A stretch of DNA of 31,293 nt, taken from positions 1 through 31,293 of the forward strand of contig NMRA01000029.1 of assembly GCA_002633005.1 (NCBI GenBank), written 5' to 3'. Source of the stretch: Phoronis australis (lineage: Eukaryota > Phoronida > Phoronidae). Position numbers and translations under genes: made by a program. Positions 19,147 to 31,293 of the stretch are shown here, piece after piece. Each line of letters opens with the position of its first letter. Positions within the stretch are counted from its first letter, which is position 1. The notes beneath the pieces were generated by a model, which did no database searches, was not told the origin of the DNA, and saw only the letters and a list, made by a program, of their open reading frames with translations.

Positions 19147-21179
19147 CACGGTAATCAGTCACCATCATCAAAGTGAAACTTCCTGTATTCAGTTTGCTTA
19201 TAGGTTTGGTCGACTACTTGTGTTCTTTTGGTGCAAATGCCTGGTGATTTTGTAACAGGAATTCCCTTTCCGATAAGACGCTCAACCAGCGGCACTTGAC
19301 GATTGTCGGACGTCTGCCATAGATCGCCTGCTAGGCCTATAGCTGCTTTTCACATTTCATACGCATACGATCATGCGCATTTCAATTTACTTTTAGTTTA
19401 AAAAGTACTCTCAGTTAATCTGGAGAATTTTTTAATGTGTACTGAAAGATTTATGCGGTTAAAAAGATATTGCAAGCTCACGATTTAGAGTTATCTCATT
19501 CTTTTCGCCTTCAAAGCGAATCAATAAGGAAATTGCTGCACGATCCCTTGCAGCTGGCTCTGTCCTATGTACCTTCAGTGCGTGATGTAATATTTATTTC
19601 CGTTACATTACGTGCACAAATTGCTTCTTGATATTGGGAAGCTGTATCCTCCCGGATACCGCGCACTCATGTTGTTGCGTTAAAAAATCAAAACGTGCAT
19701 CGCGTAATGATTGACTCAATGCCAGGATGTAATGTTCAATAGTGAGCGAGCGAGAGCCAGCCTGAACGCTCTTGCCCTCTCTTCCTCTTCATTTGTTACG
19801 TAATGGGGATAGTGGCGGTGTGCTGCTGAGACTGTGCGTTTTTCAATTTTCTGGGATAAATTTGGACTGTTTTCTCACCATTATGATATAAAGTTGGAGC
19901 CTTGGTGGAATATCACTATTTTTATACAAGTTTTAATATGGTGATAGGCTATTACACGGTATGAATCATACTGACGTGATTTTAAAAGAGTTTCTTGACA
20001 GGAGGATGGGGTATAATAAGAGTTGTATTTCTCTATATGAGGTATAAATATTGGTCATCTTTTAGGCCCTCTTTTAGTGGGTAAGAGAGACATGGGGGGA
20101 CAATTATATCTCTTTGTATTAACATGGGTCGCATGATTTCGGCTTGCAAGGTACCCCAGATTGGGCAACCGAGTTACACTCCTACCCTAAAACGATGACT
20201 GCCAAATCTAGGGGTTAACTCATTGTGTTGCAAAGTTGGTTTTTCACATGTTTCAGACTTGAACTTGAACGTTTTTCCGTATAATTCATGACAGTCATCA
20301 ATACAAAGACCCTGAGTGCTGCCCTAACATTTGTAGCTTTGAATTTAAATCGGGCAAAATCATTTTTTCTTTGTAATCTACAAAAAGTATCACAATTGTC
20401 AAACATTAAAACTTCCACCCATCGGGACCAGTCACCATATTTATAAGTGAACCCGTCATGAAATTTAATCATACTTTTATTTAGATAAGTAGACCCACAC
20501 TGGCACGTTCGCCTCTGTTGTCTTTGGTGTGCCCAGTTTCAAACGAAGTCCAAGTCGATCACCCTTTCCTGACACAAGTGTTCCCACTTATATTTACATA
20601 GAAATTCATATATTTATTTAGGTGTCCACATTTTTGTGCATAAAAGGCAACATTTTACTAGATAAGAAAAGTGAAAATTAAATAAAAAGCTGTTGATATC
20701 GCACAATGATAAACGTTTTACGCACGTGACATATGATACTGAACAGACTCGCTTACAAAGTCTAAATGCTACAAATAGGAAGTCAAAACGTTACAGGTAC
20801 AAAATCTAATAAATACTCACGTCAAAAGTTTTCCTCTCTAGCCAAACACATCCGAACGGTAACTCGGTAGGGGAACGTATGAGCTACAACACTACAAAGC
20901 GCACAACGTGCGTGACGTAGACTATTTGCATAATCATGGATAACACGAACCACATGCTGAACGATTTTTTCTTGGAGGGCCACTCACCACGCAGTCATTA
21001 CTCTCTTGCTTAAAGAGGTCGCCACTTCAACAAGTCGTGGGACTGGTTATTCCACTTTCGGATTCTTGAAAGTTCAGTAACAAAGTGAGTTTTCCTGATA
21101 AAATATGTTTATTCACTTCTATCAACAATATTTTAAATGTATTATTTTTGGTTAAAGACACTCTTTCTTTCATCAGTTT
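19147..21179. other. Non-coding sequence, no gene seen
   Basis: AT-rich sequence with short frames on both strands. The 85-codon minus frame at 20215-20472 has no recognisable domain. Nothing else is supported. Confidence 0.4.
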
Positions 21180-21420
21180 AAAACACAAGGTGAGTTTCGT
21201 TAGTCTAAAGATATCACTAAAATAATTATAAACATTTCGTTAGGTTTTGCCCTTTTTATTATTATTTGTGAATTCGATGGGGTTTCTGCGGAAACCTCGT
21301 AACATATATATAGTGGCATTTGCGCGAGTTCCCGTAGTGCATGAGTCATGTGTCACTCACTACGGCGGCCATTTTAGGTTGTGGTAGCCTACGTCATCAA
21401 AAACGTGAACACTCCACTTC
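21180..21420 (-). repeat. Dispersed repeat, copy A
   Basis: On the minus strand this copy contains a block of about 29 bases, ACCTAAAATGGCCGCC then GTAGTGAGTGACA, identical to copy B at about 28640-28840 on the plus strand. Weaker matches continue in order: GAGGTTTCCG, AATGTTT-ATT, and ACGAAACTCA versus ACGAAATTCA. Length and ends are approximate. It is probably an old non-autonomous transposon. Confidence 0.7.
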
Positions 21421-22078
21421 AAAAGAATGAGCCACTCGATATCCACGAGGTGGTGGTCAGGAATAAAAGCCCATCTTTTTAACTTTTGAATAGATTGAGA
21501 GCAGAAGGTAAGTCATCAGCGTGAGAGAGTTTGTGTAAGGAACCCACGTGATTGGCCTATATGCGGACATTTCTTTGGTAAGATCTCTTGCTTCACTTGC
21601 GACATCTAGTGGAATTCGAGTTTCTCATTCTATTATTGACATCGGCTTGGTTGTCATTCACTGATCCAACTTCCTACCTAACTGTGGTTCGTCCATAGTA
21701 GTTAAACCAGCTTATTACAAAAATTTGCTGAAAATGTGCGTCATTGTAAAACGAAGGTCGCCTATTCAAAATAACACCAGGGCTGCGTCCGGTAACCCGA
21801 GGACCTACACTAGAACCTAGATAAAACCTAGCCAAAGTCACGTGTTTTCAATTGAAATACACGGCAATATCTCACGTAATCTCGCAAAGTCTGACTTTTA
21901 GCGAGGTCCTAGCGTTACTGAACGGGAGGCAGGATCGTCCCACACATGAACAAACAATTCATTACAAATCTGTCAGTCGGACAAGTCACACGCACTTTAA
22001 AAATGATACAAAATTGCCACTGTGTTTGAGAAAACACTTTTTATACGGAGAGTTGGGCACTTTTAAGACATTTTGATC
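21421..22078. other. Non-coding sequence, no gene seen
   Basis: Contains one inverse CTCF-like motif (CCACTAGATGTCGC on the minus strand, 21599-21612) and a 74-codon frame at 21852-22076 without a recognised domain. Confidence 0.4.
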
Positions 22079-22119
22079 GAAGCAACTATAAAAGCGAAAA
22101 TGACGTCACAAGTTGCTTC
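22079..22119. promoter_or_regulatory. TATA-like box and CRE inside a 9-bp inverted repeat
   Basis: GAAGCAACT (22079-22087) and AGTTGCTTC (22111-22119) form a perfect inverted repeat around CTATAAAAGC (TATA-like) and the perfect CRE palindrome TGACGTCA (22101-22108). No downstream gene was identified, so promoter function is speculative. Confidence 0.3.
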
Positions 22120-23279
22120 AGCGTTACGATACGTCTGTGTGGTACCTCGCCACTGCAAACCGGCCCTGATCCTGTAAGTTTTGTGTAGGAGTGCCCCTAA
22201 ATATGGCTTACGGATTGCTCAGTGGTAATTCCGACACTGAGCATCCACGTCTATATCATTAGACTTTTACTATGACTGCAAGTCACATCAAACATGGATG
22301 GGTTTAGTGATCCCGTGAAATTGGTGCCCCCGCGTAAGAGCCTAGAGGACACTGGGGTTCTGACATCCCTGCTCCTCGCCCCAATAAAGCAAACTTTCCT
22401 CGTCTACCGTGTGATTAGCTTAGGTTACCATTTTAGTAACAAAAAGCATTTGAATTATAAGTTGTCTTCTACAAATTTACTGATGAGTCCTCCTCGGTGG
22501 GAAGAAGCTCAACTCTATTAGATTAGGGTTGGTCTCACAATAGTCGGTTTTAACAGTTCCTGGTTCCTATAAGCCGGATTTTTAGTGATCGACAATGTTA
22601 AACACTGAAACGGTTTTTGATAATTTCTGAATCATTTCATTCTTAATGATATTTTTCAACGCGGCCATAACGCGGAGATAAAGAATAATAGATAACGTGG
22701 TAAGATGGAAATTGCATAATGTTAGAAGTGCTAACGTTAACCGGTTGTCGAAATGTTGACGGAATGGAATTGCGCATATTTCTGCAAAGCTGTTACTAGG
22801 GTGAACACTGCATGTTAACACCTGCTAACCGCTGCTATGGGAATAAGGAAGAGTCTTTGGAGAGCCTAATTTCAGCAAGTACTTTGGGAATTTGCTACGG
22901 ATATGTTAACAATTTTGGGCAAGTCCGATGACAATAGTTAATTCGACATGGTTTTTATTTGATTATTACCTATTTCGTCAACGCTCAGTGAGTTCTGAAA
23001 TAAACGTTTTGTTGTTGTTGTCAACGTTCACGTTGGCTGATTAAATCTGACCCACAAATACTTTACAGTAGGTATGACAGTGAATAAGTTCGTGCAACGT
23101 ATAAGTTGTTGACATTACGGTTATTATTATTATTATTTTTATTACTCACTTTAGGTTATTTTTGGAATAACTTATGTAATGTTATCCCAATGTGTTTTTA
23201 TGAGCGTAATATTAAGCAGTATGAGTGTCAATTGAAACGTTTCTGTTTTCCTCTAGAAACGTAGTCTACATTATCGATA
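22120..23279. other. Non-coding sequence, no gene seen
   Basis: Short frames only. Small simple repeats occur: GTT units near 23011 and ATT units at 23120-23150. Confidence 0.4.
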
Positions 23280-23477
23280 CCATCCTCATCATCATCGCTG
23301 AAATCATTATCCTTGTCATCGTCATCATCGTTATCATCGTTATTATCATCATCCATTCACAACACCACCATCGCCATCATCACCACCATCACCACCATCA
23401 CCATTATCATCATCATCATCATCATCATCACCATCACCACCACCATCACCATCACCGTCATCATCATCATCATCATG
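23280..23477. repeat. CAT/CAC trinucleotide microsatellite
   Basis: About 200 bp of imperfect CAT, CAC and CGT units. Poly-histidine, poly-isoleucine and poly-methionine frames arise from it in different frames and strands and are not genes. Confidence 0.95.
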
Positions 23478-23796
23478 TTACAGTTAGTTGCTATTACAGA
23501 AACAGCTCTTTCTGTTGCAGCTGAGCAGATTAGACAAACACAGTTTGAGTGAGGGATTCCAGTAATATAAATGCACAATACAACAAAAAAGTATCCAGAC
23601 AAAATGACCCGAAATTGCCTGTCATGACGGCTGGGCGGAAGCAAGAGTTCTTCGTCAAAATGCTTTCCCTTAGTGGCTATGGCGGCACAATTTACAGTTA
23701 ACCCTCTTTCAAATACGTATAATGTCTTTATTGACTACATGAATACATGTATTTATTTATTAGATACTGAAAAACTACCGTCACGAACAATACATT

Positions 23797-23850
23797 AGGG
23801 CCGGAGGAAGCGGGGGGCCGGGCTCGTGCCCCCCCCCCCAAAAAAAAACG
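23797..23850. repeat. GC-rich segment with poly-C and poly-A run
   Basis: GGGCCGGAGGAAGCGGGGGG precedes a GGGCTCGTG, a run of C and a run of A. It looks like a transposon terminus or a simple tract; no partner end was found. Confidence 0.35.
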
Positions 23851-26125
23851 TTTTTTAAGCGTCAGGGTTAAACCGTGGCAACCGACATAGGCGTGGGGCC
23901 AGGGACAGTCGAGAAAAGAAAAACTGCGAAATACGGATAAGAGAGAAAATTCAAGAGAACATTTAACAACTCAGTATCAGTGCATAGTTTACCTTTTGAG
24001 GACCCTGGCAAGGACATTGTTATTAGGGTCTCCGCTTTTGCAGCACAAGTCGTCTAAAAGCACTTGCAAACGTGTACGTAATCATTCATACATATATTTG
24101 GAAAAATCGAGAAAATTTTGCAGAGTGTACTAATTTACTCAGCGGATTTTCAAATTCAATAAGTCAATTTTGCGAAAGCAAACCCCTCTCTGGCAAGGGA
24201 TACCGGAGACAACTTTCGCATAATGTTTTTCTTGAAATTTTTTGTCATTTGAGAAAAATTGATGACCTGACAGATAACATCAATTGCTGTGCATTTCCTG
24301 ATTTTTGCAAATATAGATATTTTCATATTTAGGGGCCCCGCCCTTGAAGGAGGCCATTGATGACACTCAAGTGGCCACCTTTTTGTGTTTTTATTGACAA
24401 ATTCTTAAGGGGCCGCTCACGGAAAGAGTGCCCAATGTTGGAATCGATTACCTGTATTTTCCTGTATTTATGAAATTGTGCAACCGGCTTTTATGATGAA
24501 GAAGGTCACTTCCTCCACCGTCTTGTGACCACACGACGGTGGAATGAACTGTCACTCTTTTCCAAGCTTAGTGATGTTTAGCCTTTCATCTCAAGGTGTC
24601 CCATTTCAGATGGGACACTCTTTCGGTGGAGCAGTTCGGGGGAAATGTCCCTTTGTCCTTCTATACATGTAAATCCGACACTACCAAAAGTTCACGAGAG
24701 AAATTGAGATTCCAAATTCATCGAAAAACAAAACATTCGTGCACAGCACAGCAGTATCAAGACATTCGATCCAAACAACTAATGTGAAAAATACAATACA
24801 ATTGACCGCCATCAAAAGCGTGGAATTTTGAAGAACGTGAAAGCCCACTATTTGTGAATAACACAAAAGGACTATTTCCGGTGGTTAGTTAAAAAATACT
24901 GTTACTGTTTCCCATAGTATCACAAGAATAGTATCTCTTTTGAAGATGGTTATTATGAATTGTTTGTAGGGAATTCCCACATGTGGAAAACACTGCTGTC
25001 TGAACTACTATTTGTGATGACCGTGTACATGTCGAAAAGGGTACTCAAAAAACTCTCGCAATCATAAAAAAGATTTCAGCGTTTTTTTGTAAGTGGAGTT
25101 AAAGTTTACCTCGTGAACCGTTATGGGTACCTCTGAAATACACCTTAATTCGAATGCCCCATCTTCAATGTTCCCCAGGTTACCCATGTTGAAAATATGC
25201 GAGCATGCCTGCGGAAATTGCTTATAACATTCCGTTTTGAAAACAAATTCGTTGATTTCTAATTTACTTGTTTTTGTGTCTACAAAAATCGATAGATTCA
25301 TAGATGATCTTTGGCAATGAGAAGCTGATCTTGTAAAATTTGATGATGTTACAGTGAACTTAGTTGCAGCCTGAAGTTGAAAAAACTATAATCCGATCCC
25401 CAAATAGTAAAGTATACTCGGGCGATTATTGGCTATCTAAAATAACTCACAAAGATATTGATGAAATTCGGAATCAAAAACCGTAGATCGGAAAAGTTTT
25501 AGAAGTCCTTAAATGAATATAATTAAACTCATTGCCCGCAAAGAATCTCACTGATCCACGGGAACTGAACTACAGGCGTTGAAGTGTGTACATTTTTGAG
25601 ACACTCTGATCATTTTCCCCACAAACCAGAAAACTGGACTGCCGGTCGAGGGATTTTGAAACCAGCCCAATGGCACTATACCAGGGACCTCGGGACCTCA
25701 CCTTTTCAAAAATTTCAAAGACTGACCATAATAAAATATAGTATTCCCGAAACACATCACAATAAAATGAATCTTGACCTTAGAGCCAGCGCAGACGGAT
25801 GGGTACGAGGTACAAGCTAAGCTGCCTGTCTCGAGTGAATCATAGCTGAGCTGACAAGCGACTAGTTTTGGGCATGGGCGGCGCACCGTAGGGGGTTGGG
25901 GGATGGTTAGGTCATCGGGAATTTCCTATTTTGACACTGTTAGATCTCAGCTACAGTTACTTGAGGCAGCTCCTCGCTAACCGTCAGTGTACTGGTCCTA
26001 GGCCCATTCTTACCCTCCGTGTTAGTTCACGGTTACTCAGCTCTTGATGGCTGCATCCCCTGAATTGCCCTCAAGCGAGGGCGGACGTGGGAGATTCGGT
26101 ACAAATATTATGGCATCGGAAGCAC
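23851..26125. other. Non-coding sequence, no gene seen
   Basis: Several frames of 60-86 codons occur on both strands (for example 24072-24332 on +, 25062-25301 on -), overlapping and without domains. No repeat with clear ends was found. Confidence 0.4.
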
Positions 26126-26215
26126 GGGGTGCGGGGGTGGGGGTGGAGGTGATGGCGATGAGGGCGGGGTAGTTTGGCGAAGTCTCAATGGTTTGTGCCN
26201 CCCCCCCCCCCCCCC
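26126..26215. repeat. G-rich tract followed by poly-C with an ambiguous base
   Basis: GGGGTGCGGGGGTGGGGGTGG leads, after a short interval, to a run of C starting with an undetermined base at 26200. Homopolymer length here is likely unreliable. Confidence 0.7.
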
Positions 26216-28639
26216 AATGATTTTGGCTTCCTACAGGCCTGTATCATACCTGCTTCACAAGCTCATTACCAGACATGGGAAGGAGACCGATGTAGACGAT
26301 ATATGATCATTTACTATGACGAGTACAAGTAACAGAGAATACGAAATAAGTAAAATAAAATAAAATGACAATCTTTGGTAACTTGGGCAATAAAAGGCGC
26401 CACAAGAGATGGTGTAAAGCAGCTCATAGATTTAACAATTGAAGGCGCTTTGGCCGGGTTACAGACTTAATCGTACATAGACCAGAAAAATGTTACAATG
26501 TACACGTCAAGGATTGAACCCACCTCAAAAGTTAATACAAAGTTATGCACATATACTTACTGTAAATTGTGCCGCCAGTACACAAAAATCGTACCATCGC
26601 TATCTCAAAACGTTTAGCGATGACCAGTAACACGCTCACGCCCTACTCTACAGATGACGCACTGCATAGCCGTAAATAGATAAAAAAGAGCGCAAACACA
26701 AACGTAGAGTACAACGAGAATCAATGCTATTAATATGCAAATGACATATACAATGGCAGTTACAATGACCAAGAATGAAGGGGAACAACAGCAGAGTTAG
26801 TGACGGGGCGAAGTCCTCCTATAATAAGAGTTTTGCCGCCCTGTTAGTTATTACCAGTAATTTTTGCTGTTAAAACAGAATTATTCGTCATGACAGGAAA
26901 ATTATGTTTTGTCTGATTACTTTTTTCTTGTATTGTACATACATTAAAATTTTAATAATTATAGCTAATAGCTTACCTTTCCTCAACACTCAGTGGTGTG
27001 CTTAGATTTCTTGGAACGTTTGAGAGGTGACGCCGTCCTATAATACAACGTTAGTAGACAGTCTCAATCCAGAAAATATATCCTACCTGCTCCTGTTGAT
27101 CGGAAATATCTACGGTCAGCGTAGAAACGCAGTTTCGCTATGTACAGCGCAAACAGTTGATTATAAAACACATGGACGAGGAATGACTCCCTAGAAATTA
27201 GCGATCTCTTTAAAAGCGTTGAATGAACTTCTCAGCTTCACTCCACTAAAGCGTCTCGTTTGTCTACCCGAAACCCCGACTATCTTTCCGTGCGTTATGA
27301 GTGCACCGGTTTTAGCGATGAATTTCTATAGCCTACATCCTGCCTGAGCTGACGAATCAGAGTACCGGAAAATTATTGTAATGAAAGGGAGAAAAAGAAC
27401 TCGTGCTGATGTCTGGATACGCCACTGCAAATTGTCTATACTTACATAACTCGTTCTGTAGATACGTTGAGGGCGAAAATGCACGCAGCAAGCTTTTGGC
27501 GGCATTCGTGAGCGTTGTATATCCAAAGACAAACATCACAGTTCCTTGAATGAACGCCAAAAGTATTTTGTTGAATTTCCTTATAATACACATATTTCTA
27601 CCTGCAAACCTGACCCACCCGATTTTCAAGAAGGAAGTGCAAAACTGGTCTAAGCAATTTGAGATGCCTATCCCCGGGAAATACGATTTTCGTCTCCTCC
27701 GACCCCGTGAACATTTTTCAAAAAGACCAACACCGGGCCACCTGCCATTCTTTAGCTATCAATTCACCTACAGGCACGGGCTGGCTTTCAAGGGAGCCCT
27801 GGCGTTTTTTACTTACAAGACGTGTAAGGGGGTACATGCCAAATTTCATAAAATGAAGACGTTATTTCCTCTGTACAATTATTGCGATTCAAGTCTTGGG
27901 TTACATGTAGTTTGTTTCTGCCTGATCGTGACTATGAATCGTTTAGTCACTATAATGAGTTTTGAGGTTTGAGGTCACTGGAGACTATTTGAAAATGATA
28001 CACTTGTCAACCAGATCGACCATCAAGTAAATTGATATTACAAATAATTGGAAGCTGTCTGACATTGGCTGAAGTCTAATATATTATAAGAGCTCCAATA
28101 CATATGTGATCGCAATAAAACGTCAACAATAAAGACGTCACCAATGTGAGGTATGGTTTTGCACGGCTTGACTCTTTGAATTGAGAAAAAAAAACAAATA
28201 GAAAATGACTATCGATTTCACAGCAAAAAAGCTGTGTCCCTTCTAGAAAAACAACTATGTCATATAATTAGTTTGATGACAGGCCACTGAGCAGAACGCA
28301 TGAACTCAATTACCAAGGCAGTCGAGTGTGCGGCTATTGCCTTTGTGTGCGCATCTCGCACTTTCTTTTTGTAAATGCTGCACTTTGGGGTTTACAAGTA
28401 CCAGTAGATGTTGCAGACTGCGTTAATTTCTCAGCAAAGAAGATGCATAGAGTTAGGTCAGCGCAATTTTGAAATTCGCCAACTATTATGAACTGAATCG
28501 CGACAACTTTAAAGACACCCTTGCCGTTTCATTTTAGATAAAAGTTTTAATACTTCAGTTAAAACTTAATCCCAAATAATGCCCATTCAGCACAACTCCA
28601 AATATTTCTTACTCCACTCAATTTAATATGATTTTTGTT
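26216..28639. other. Non-coding sequence with one doubtful open frame
   Basis: The longest frame, 27550-27972 on +, has 140 codons and a hydrophobic start (ILLNFLIIHIFLPANL) that resembles a signal peptide, but no domain. It overlaps minus-strand frames at 27326-27629, one of which reads into a good donor (TTAT|GTAAGTATAG, near 27448). GGCGTATCCAG on the minus strand near 27416 resembles a transposon end. None is strong enough to call. Confidence 0.35.
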
Positions 28640-28840
28640 TAATTTCTTATATTAGATGGTGCACCACCACCTAAAATGGCCGCCGTAGTGAGTGACAGCT
28701 GACCCATACATTATGGGTACTCACTCAAGTGCCGCCATTTGTAATGAGGTTTCCGATAACGGATGATAAAATAAGGCAAACACTAGCAGGTATGAAAGAT
28801 ACAAAATGTTTTTATTTAAAAGATGTCTTTTCACTGACGA
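28640..28840 (+). repeat. Dispersed repeat, copy B, with internal palindrome
   Basis: This copy carries the same 29-base block as copy A (21180-21420) in the opposite orientation, followed by the same weaker matches. In addition AAAATGGCCGCCGTAGTGAG (28675-28694) and its inverted counterpart ACTCACTCAAGTGCCGCCAT (about 28719-28738) form an imperfect palindrome, which suggests terminal inverted repeats or a paired-site element. Confidence 0.65.
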
Positions 28841-29405
28841 AATTCATCCTGTGATCGAAACTGGTGAATGTTAAGGGAAAAGTACCTTTAATGGGGAAAC
28901 GAAAGAAAGACTTTGACCTGCTGACCGCTGATTACGTCTCCACCACATTGGTTTAGGGATCTCCAAATGCAATAGAAAGGTCCTATGGATGGTGCAAAGG
29001 TATCTCTGGATTTTTGGGAACCTTTGGGGTAACGGGTTGTTACTGTAGAAGATCTCGTCATGATAAGGCTGCTTGTCAGTGTCATTCAATATTCCCGTCA
29101 ATTTTGCAAAAAGTCTGACGCTTTCTAACTATTGCAAAGCAAGAAAATGTTCATAGATTTGGAAATCAATTATATAAAAGTATAGCAAATTAACATCGCA
29201 GATGAGCCAGGAAAATATGGTAAACTGGGTTTAGGTCTTCCAAAGAGGTTTAGAGGAAATGTGTGAGAAGACTTCCGAAATCAAATAAAGCATAATATTA
29301 CCAAGAGCGTAGTGGAGTTATTGAAACAATCACTTTGACGCACATGTATGACATCTCTTGTCTATATGTGGACTACTGATAGATGTTTTCTTTCTTACAG
29401 AAATT
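28841..29405. other. Non-coding sequence, no gene seen
   Basis: A 76-codon minus frame at 28871-29101 and an overlapping one in another frame show no domain. AT-rich remainder. Confidence 0.4.
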
Positions 29406-29495
29406 GAAATTGACAAAAAATGACAGAATAACCGTAACTTGTAACATCAGTCAATATAACTCTTTCACAGTAACTGAAATTAACAAAAGATGACA
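29406..29495. repeat. Diverged short tandem duplication, about 70-bp period
   Basis: GAAATTGACAAAAAATGACA at 29406-29425 recurs as GAAATTAACAAAAGATGACA at 29476-29495, each preceded by a CTTTC-ACAG segment. Confidence 0.55.
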
Positions 29496-31293
29496 AACAT
29501 CGCTAATCATACTCTCAGTGTATGTACTACAATAAAACGCATTTATTAAGTCATTGTGTTATGCAACAAAAAAGATTTTGCTGTAGTCAGTCATGTTTGA
29601 AATTAATATTTCATTCTGTTTGAGTCTACTGTTTTACTAGCAAAGGTATTTATGAAGTGGAGATTTGTCCACTAGGTTGCGTCTATACGATTTGTCTCGG
29701 CGTGTTCCTTATTCAGATGAGAAGTAATTTCTGGATTTTTGAGGAGCTGGCAGTTTGGTACTCCTTCAGATCATGAGCCGCGCCTAAAATGACATTCCGT
29801 GACAAGCCAAAATGTAGAGGCCATCCTCAGGTACTATCAAGCTATCAGCCTCTTTCGAAGCCCTGACGTTCACTAGAGAACAATTTGAGACCACACTAAA
29901 TGTTCTCAATCAAAATGTGTTGTTTTGTGATGAAATAGGGGCCTATAGCCGCTTAAAGTACTGTACAAGCGATGTTGAGTTGTCAATATTCTATAGTCAT
30001 ATAAATCATAAAAATTGCGGGTTTTGTATAATTTCATGAACAGACCCACTGAAAGCAGTACAAAACATTTGCTGGGGCTTGCCATTGTTTCTGCTGCTGG
30101 AATCCATACTGCCCATAACTAGAAATGAACACTCGTCTGTGTCAGTTTGATGACAGGAAATATTCTCAAGTTAACCATCTAATAAATTTTCAACTGTGTT
30201 ATAGTCATTATTTAACTCCAGTTACAATACAATAATCAAATTTCTAAGAGGTGCGTGAAATTTGTACAAAAACAAAAGAAGCTGAGAATGTGTCAGCTGG
30301 TGGCGTTCTTCGACAGCCGATCAGTCGAAATAGATTCCCCTAAGCGCCATCCGCCGGATGTCTTTATTTTCATCCCTGTTGTTGGAATCTTTCGATGACG
30401 ACGTTGTTACGCTCACATGCCGCGCCTACACCTGTACTTGTTAGTCAAAATGTTCTCTCTCGCATTGATCTCTATATTTGAGCTTGTGACGCCCAAAGAG
30501 TCAATCAGTGACGGGCAAATAGTGGAAGTAAATCAAAGTTTATTTCGAGAGTGTCATATAACGTAATGTAGTTCTTGAACACCTAGTTCATTCATTTATT
30601 TGTGATATAGTGTCACTGATCTGCGTTAAATTTATTGAAACATTTATTTGATTGACAAACATCGAATGATTGGTACTGTCACGTTTTACCCCATGGATGG
30701 GTGAGCGCAGATTGTACTGACCAACGCAAATAACCTTCGGTGTGATGACTAACTAAAGACTGGTTCGAGTTAATCACTTCATTTATCTCGACCGTATGTT
30801 CTCAAGTCTAATCAAACAAAACGACCGACGTAATGTCTGTTATGTCTCAATAGGTGGCTCTCTATTGGCTAACGCTGTAACCGTTGATTCTGTGACTACA
30901 ACTCTATTGTTACTTAAAACTGGATATGCATCTTAAACTTTTTAAAATAATTTTCAACTGACTGCCACAATCCTTTGCCTGGGTATTTACAGTCCGTTAC
31001 AGTGTTTGGGATCTTTTCACCGGTTCCAACACGTCCCTGAACATTCTGGAATCTACCTGATCGTTCTACACTTATATACTAAGTTCTAGAATATTCCAGA
31101 TTACATAATCATCTGCCACAGATATGCAATCTTCTACTGCTGCGTCCTTCTTCAGGATACCACTTCGTCCGGCTCTGTTAGTCGATTCGATAGCATGGCT
31201 GACCAGATTGGTGTTTTCAAACTGATTTGTGAAGTTGCTGTGCCACTGTAGTCGTGTAAGAGTTGGGTAGGAGTTGAGATGTTTATTTCCCCT
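29496..31293. other. Non-coding sequence, no gene seen
   Basis: No credible open frame. CTCF-like matches at 29669-29682 (CCACTAGGTTGCGT, +) and 30343-30355 (GGATGGCGC, on -). Otherwise unremarkable. Confidence 0.4.

Noticed and set aside
23225-23644. Open frames rich in histidine, isoleucine or methionine
   Set aside because: All arise from the CAT/CAC microsatellite read in different frames.
26505-26530. GGTTCAATCC on the minus strand, like a tRNA B box
   Set aside because: No A box or cloverleaf could be drawn upstream.
27357-27629. Minus-strand frame ending at a strong GTAAGT donor
   Set aside because: No recognisable domain, no linked exon, and overlap with a plus-strand frame of equal quality.
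27550-27972. 140-codon plus-strand frame with a hydrophobic start
   Set aside because: The signal-peptide-like start alone is weak, and no domain, splice or promoter context supports it.

Overview
The window looks like eukaryotic, metazoan draft genome sequence, most likely from a marine invertebrate such as a hemichordate, amphioxus or lophotrochozoan. The reasons are long non-coding stretches, GT-AG introns, a BTB-BACK gene, varied DNA-transposon and Penelope-like relics, microsatellites, and two single-base ambiguities (5536, 26200). No bacterial operon, rRNA, tRNA or CRISPR is visible, and I cannot name the species.

The one convincing gene is on the + strand from about 4970 to at least 14451. 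Five exons join in a consistent reading frame and give about 994 residues of an incomplete protein. The N-terminal ~735 residues are polar, basic and low in complexity. They are followed by a BTB domain and a BACK domain, as in Kelch-like CUL3 adaptors. No Kelch repeats were found downstream, so the 3' end is missing, lies in short exons I could not see, or is outside the window.

Mobile-element relics sit around and inside this gene. At 1780-2359 is a 580-bp element with inverted ends and a perfect 9-bp target duplication (Mutator-like). Intron 1 holds a decayed transposon-type coding relic ending in a Tesmin/TSO1-like CXC domain (about 5867-8110). It also holds an 891-bp palindromic element (9034-9924) with TTAA target sites, whose two arms both carry the start of a THAP zinc finger (Kolobok/T2-like). 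Intron 4 holds a minus-strand GIY-YIG fragment of Penelope type.

From 14452 to the end I see no gene I can defend. This half contains a palindromic array of 20-bp units (18021-18250), a cluster of CTCF-like motifs (18885-19146), two inverted copies of a dispersed repeat with a GGCCGCCATTTT-type core (about 21180-21420 and 28640-28840), a CAT/CAC microsatellite (23280-23477), poly-C tracts and otherwise AT-rich sequence.
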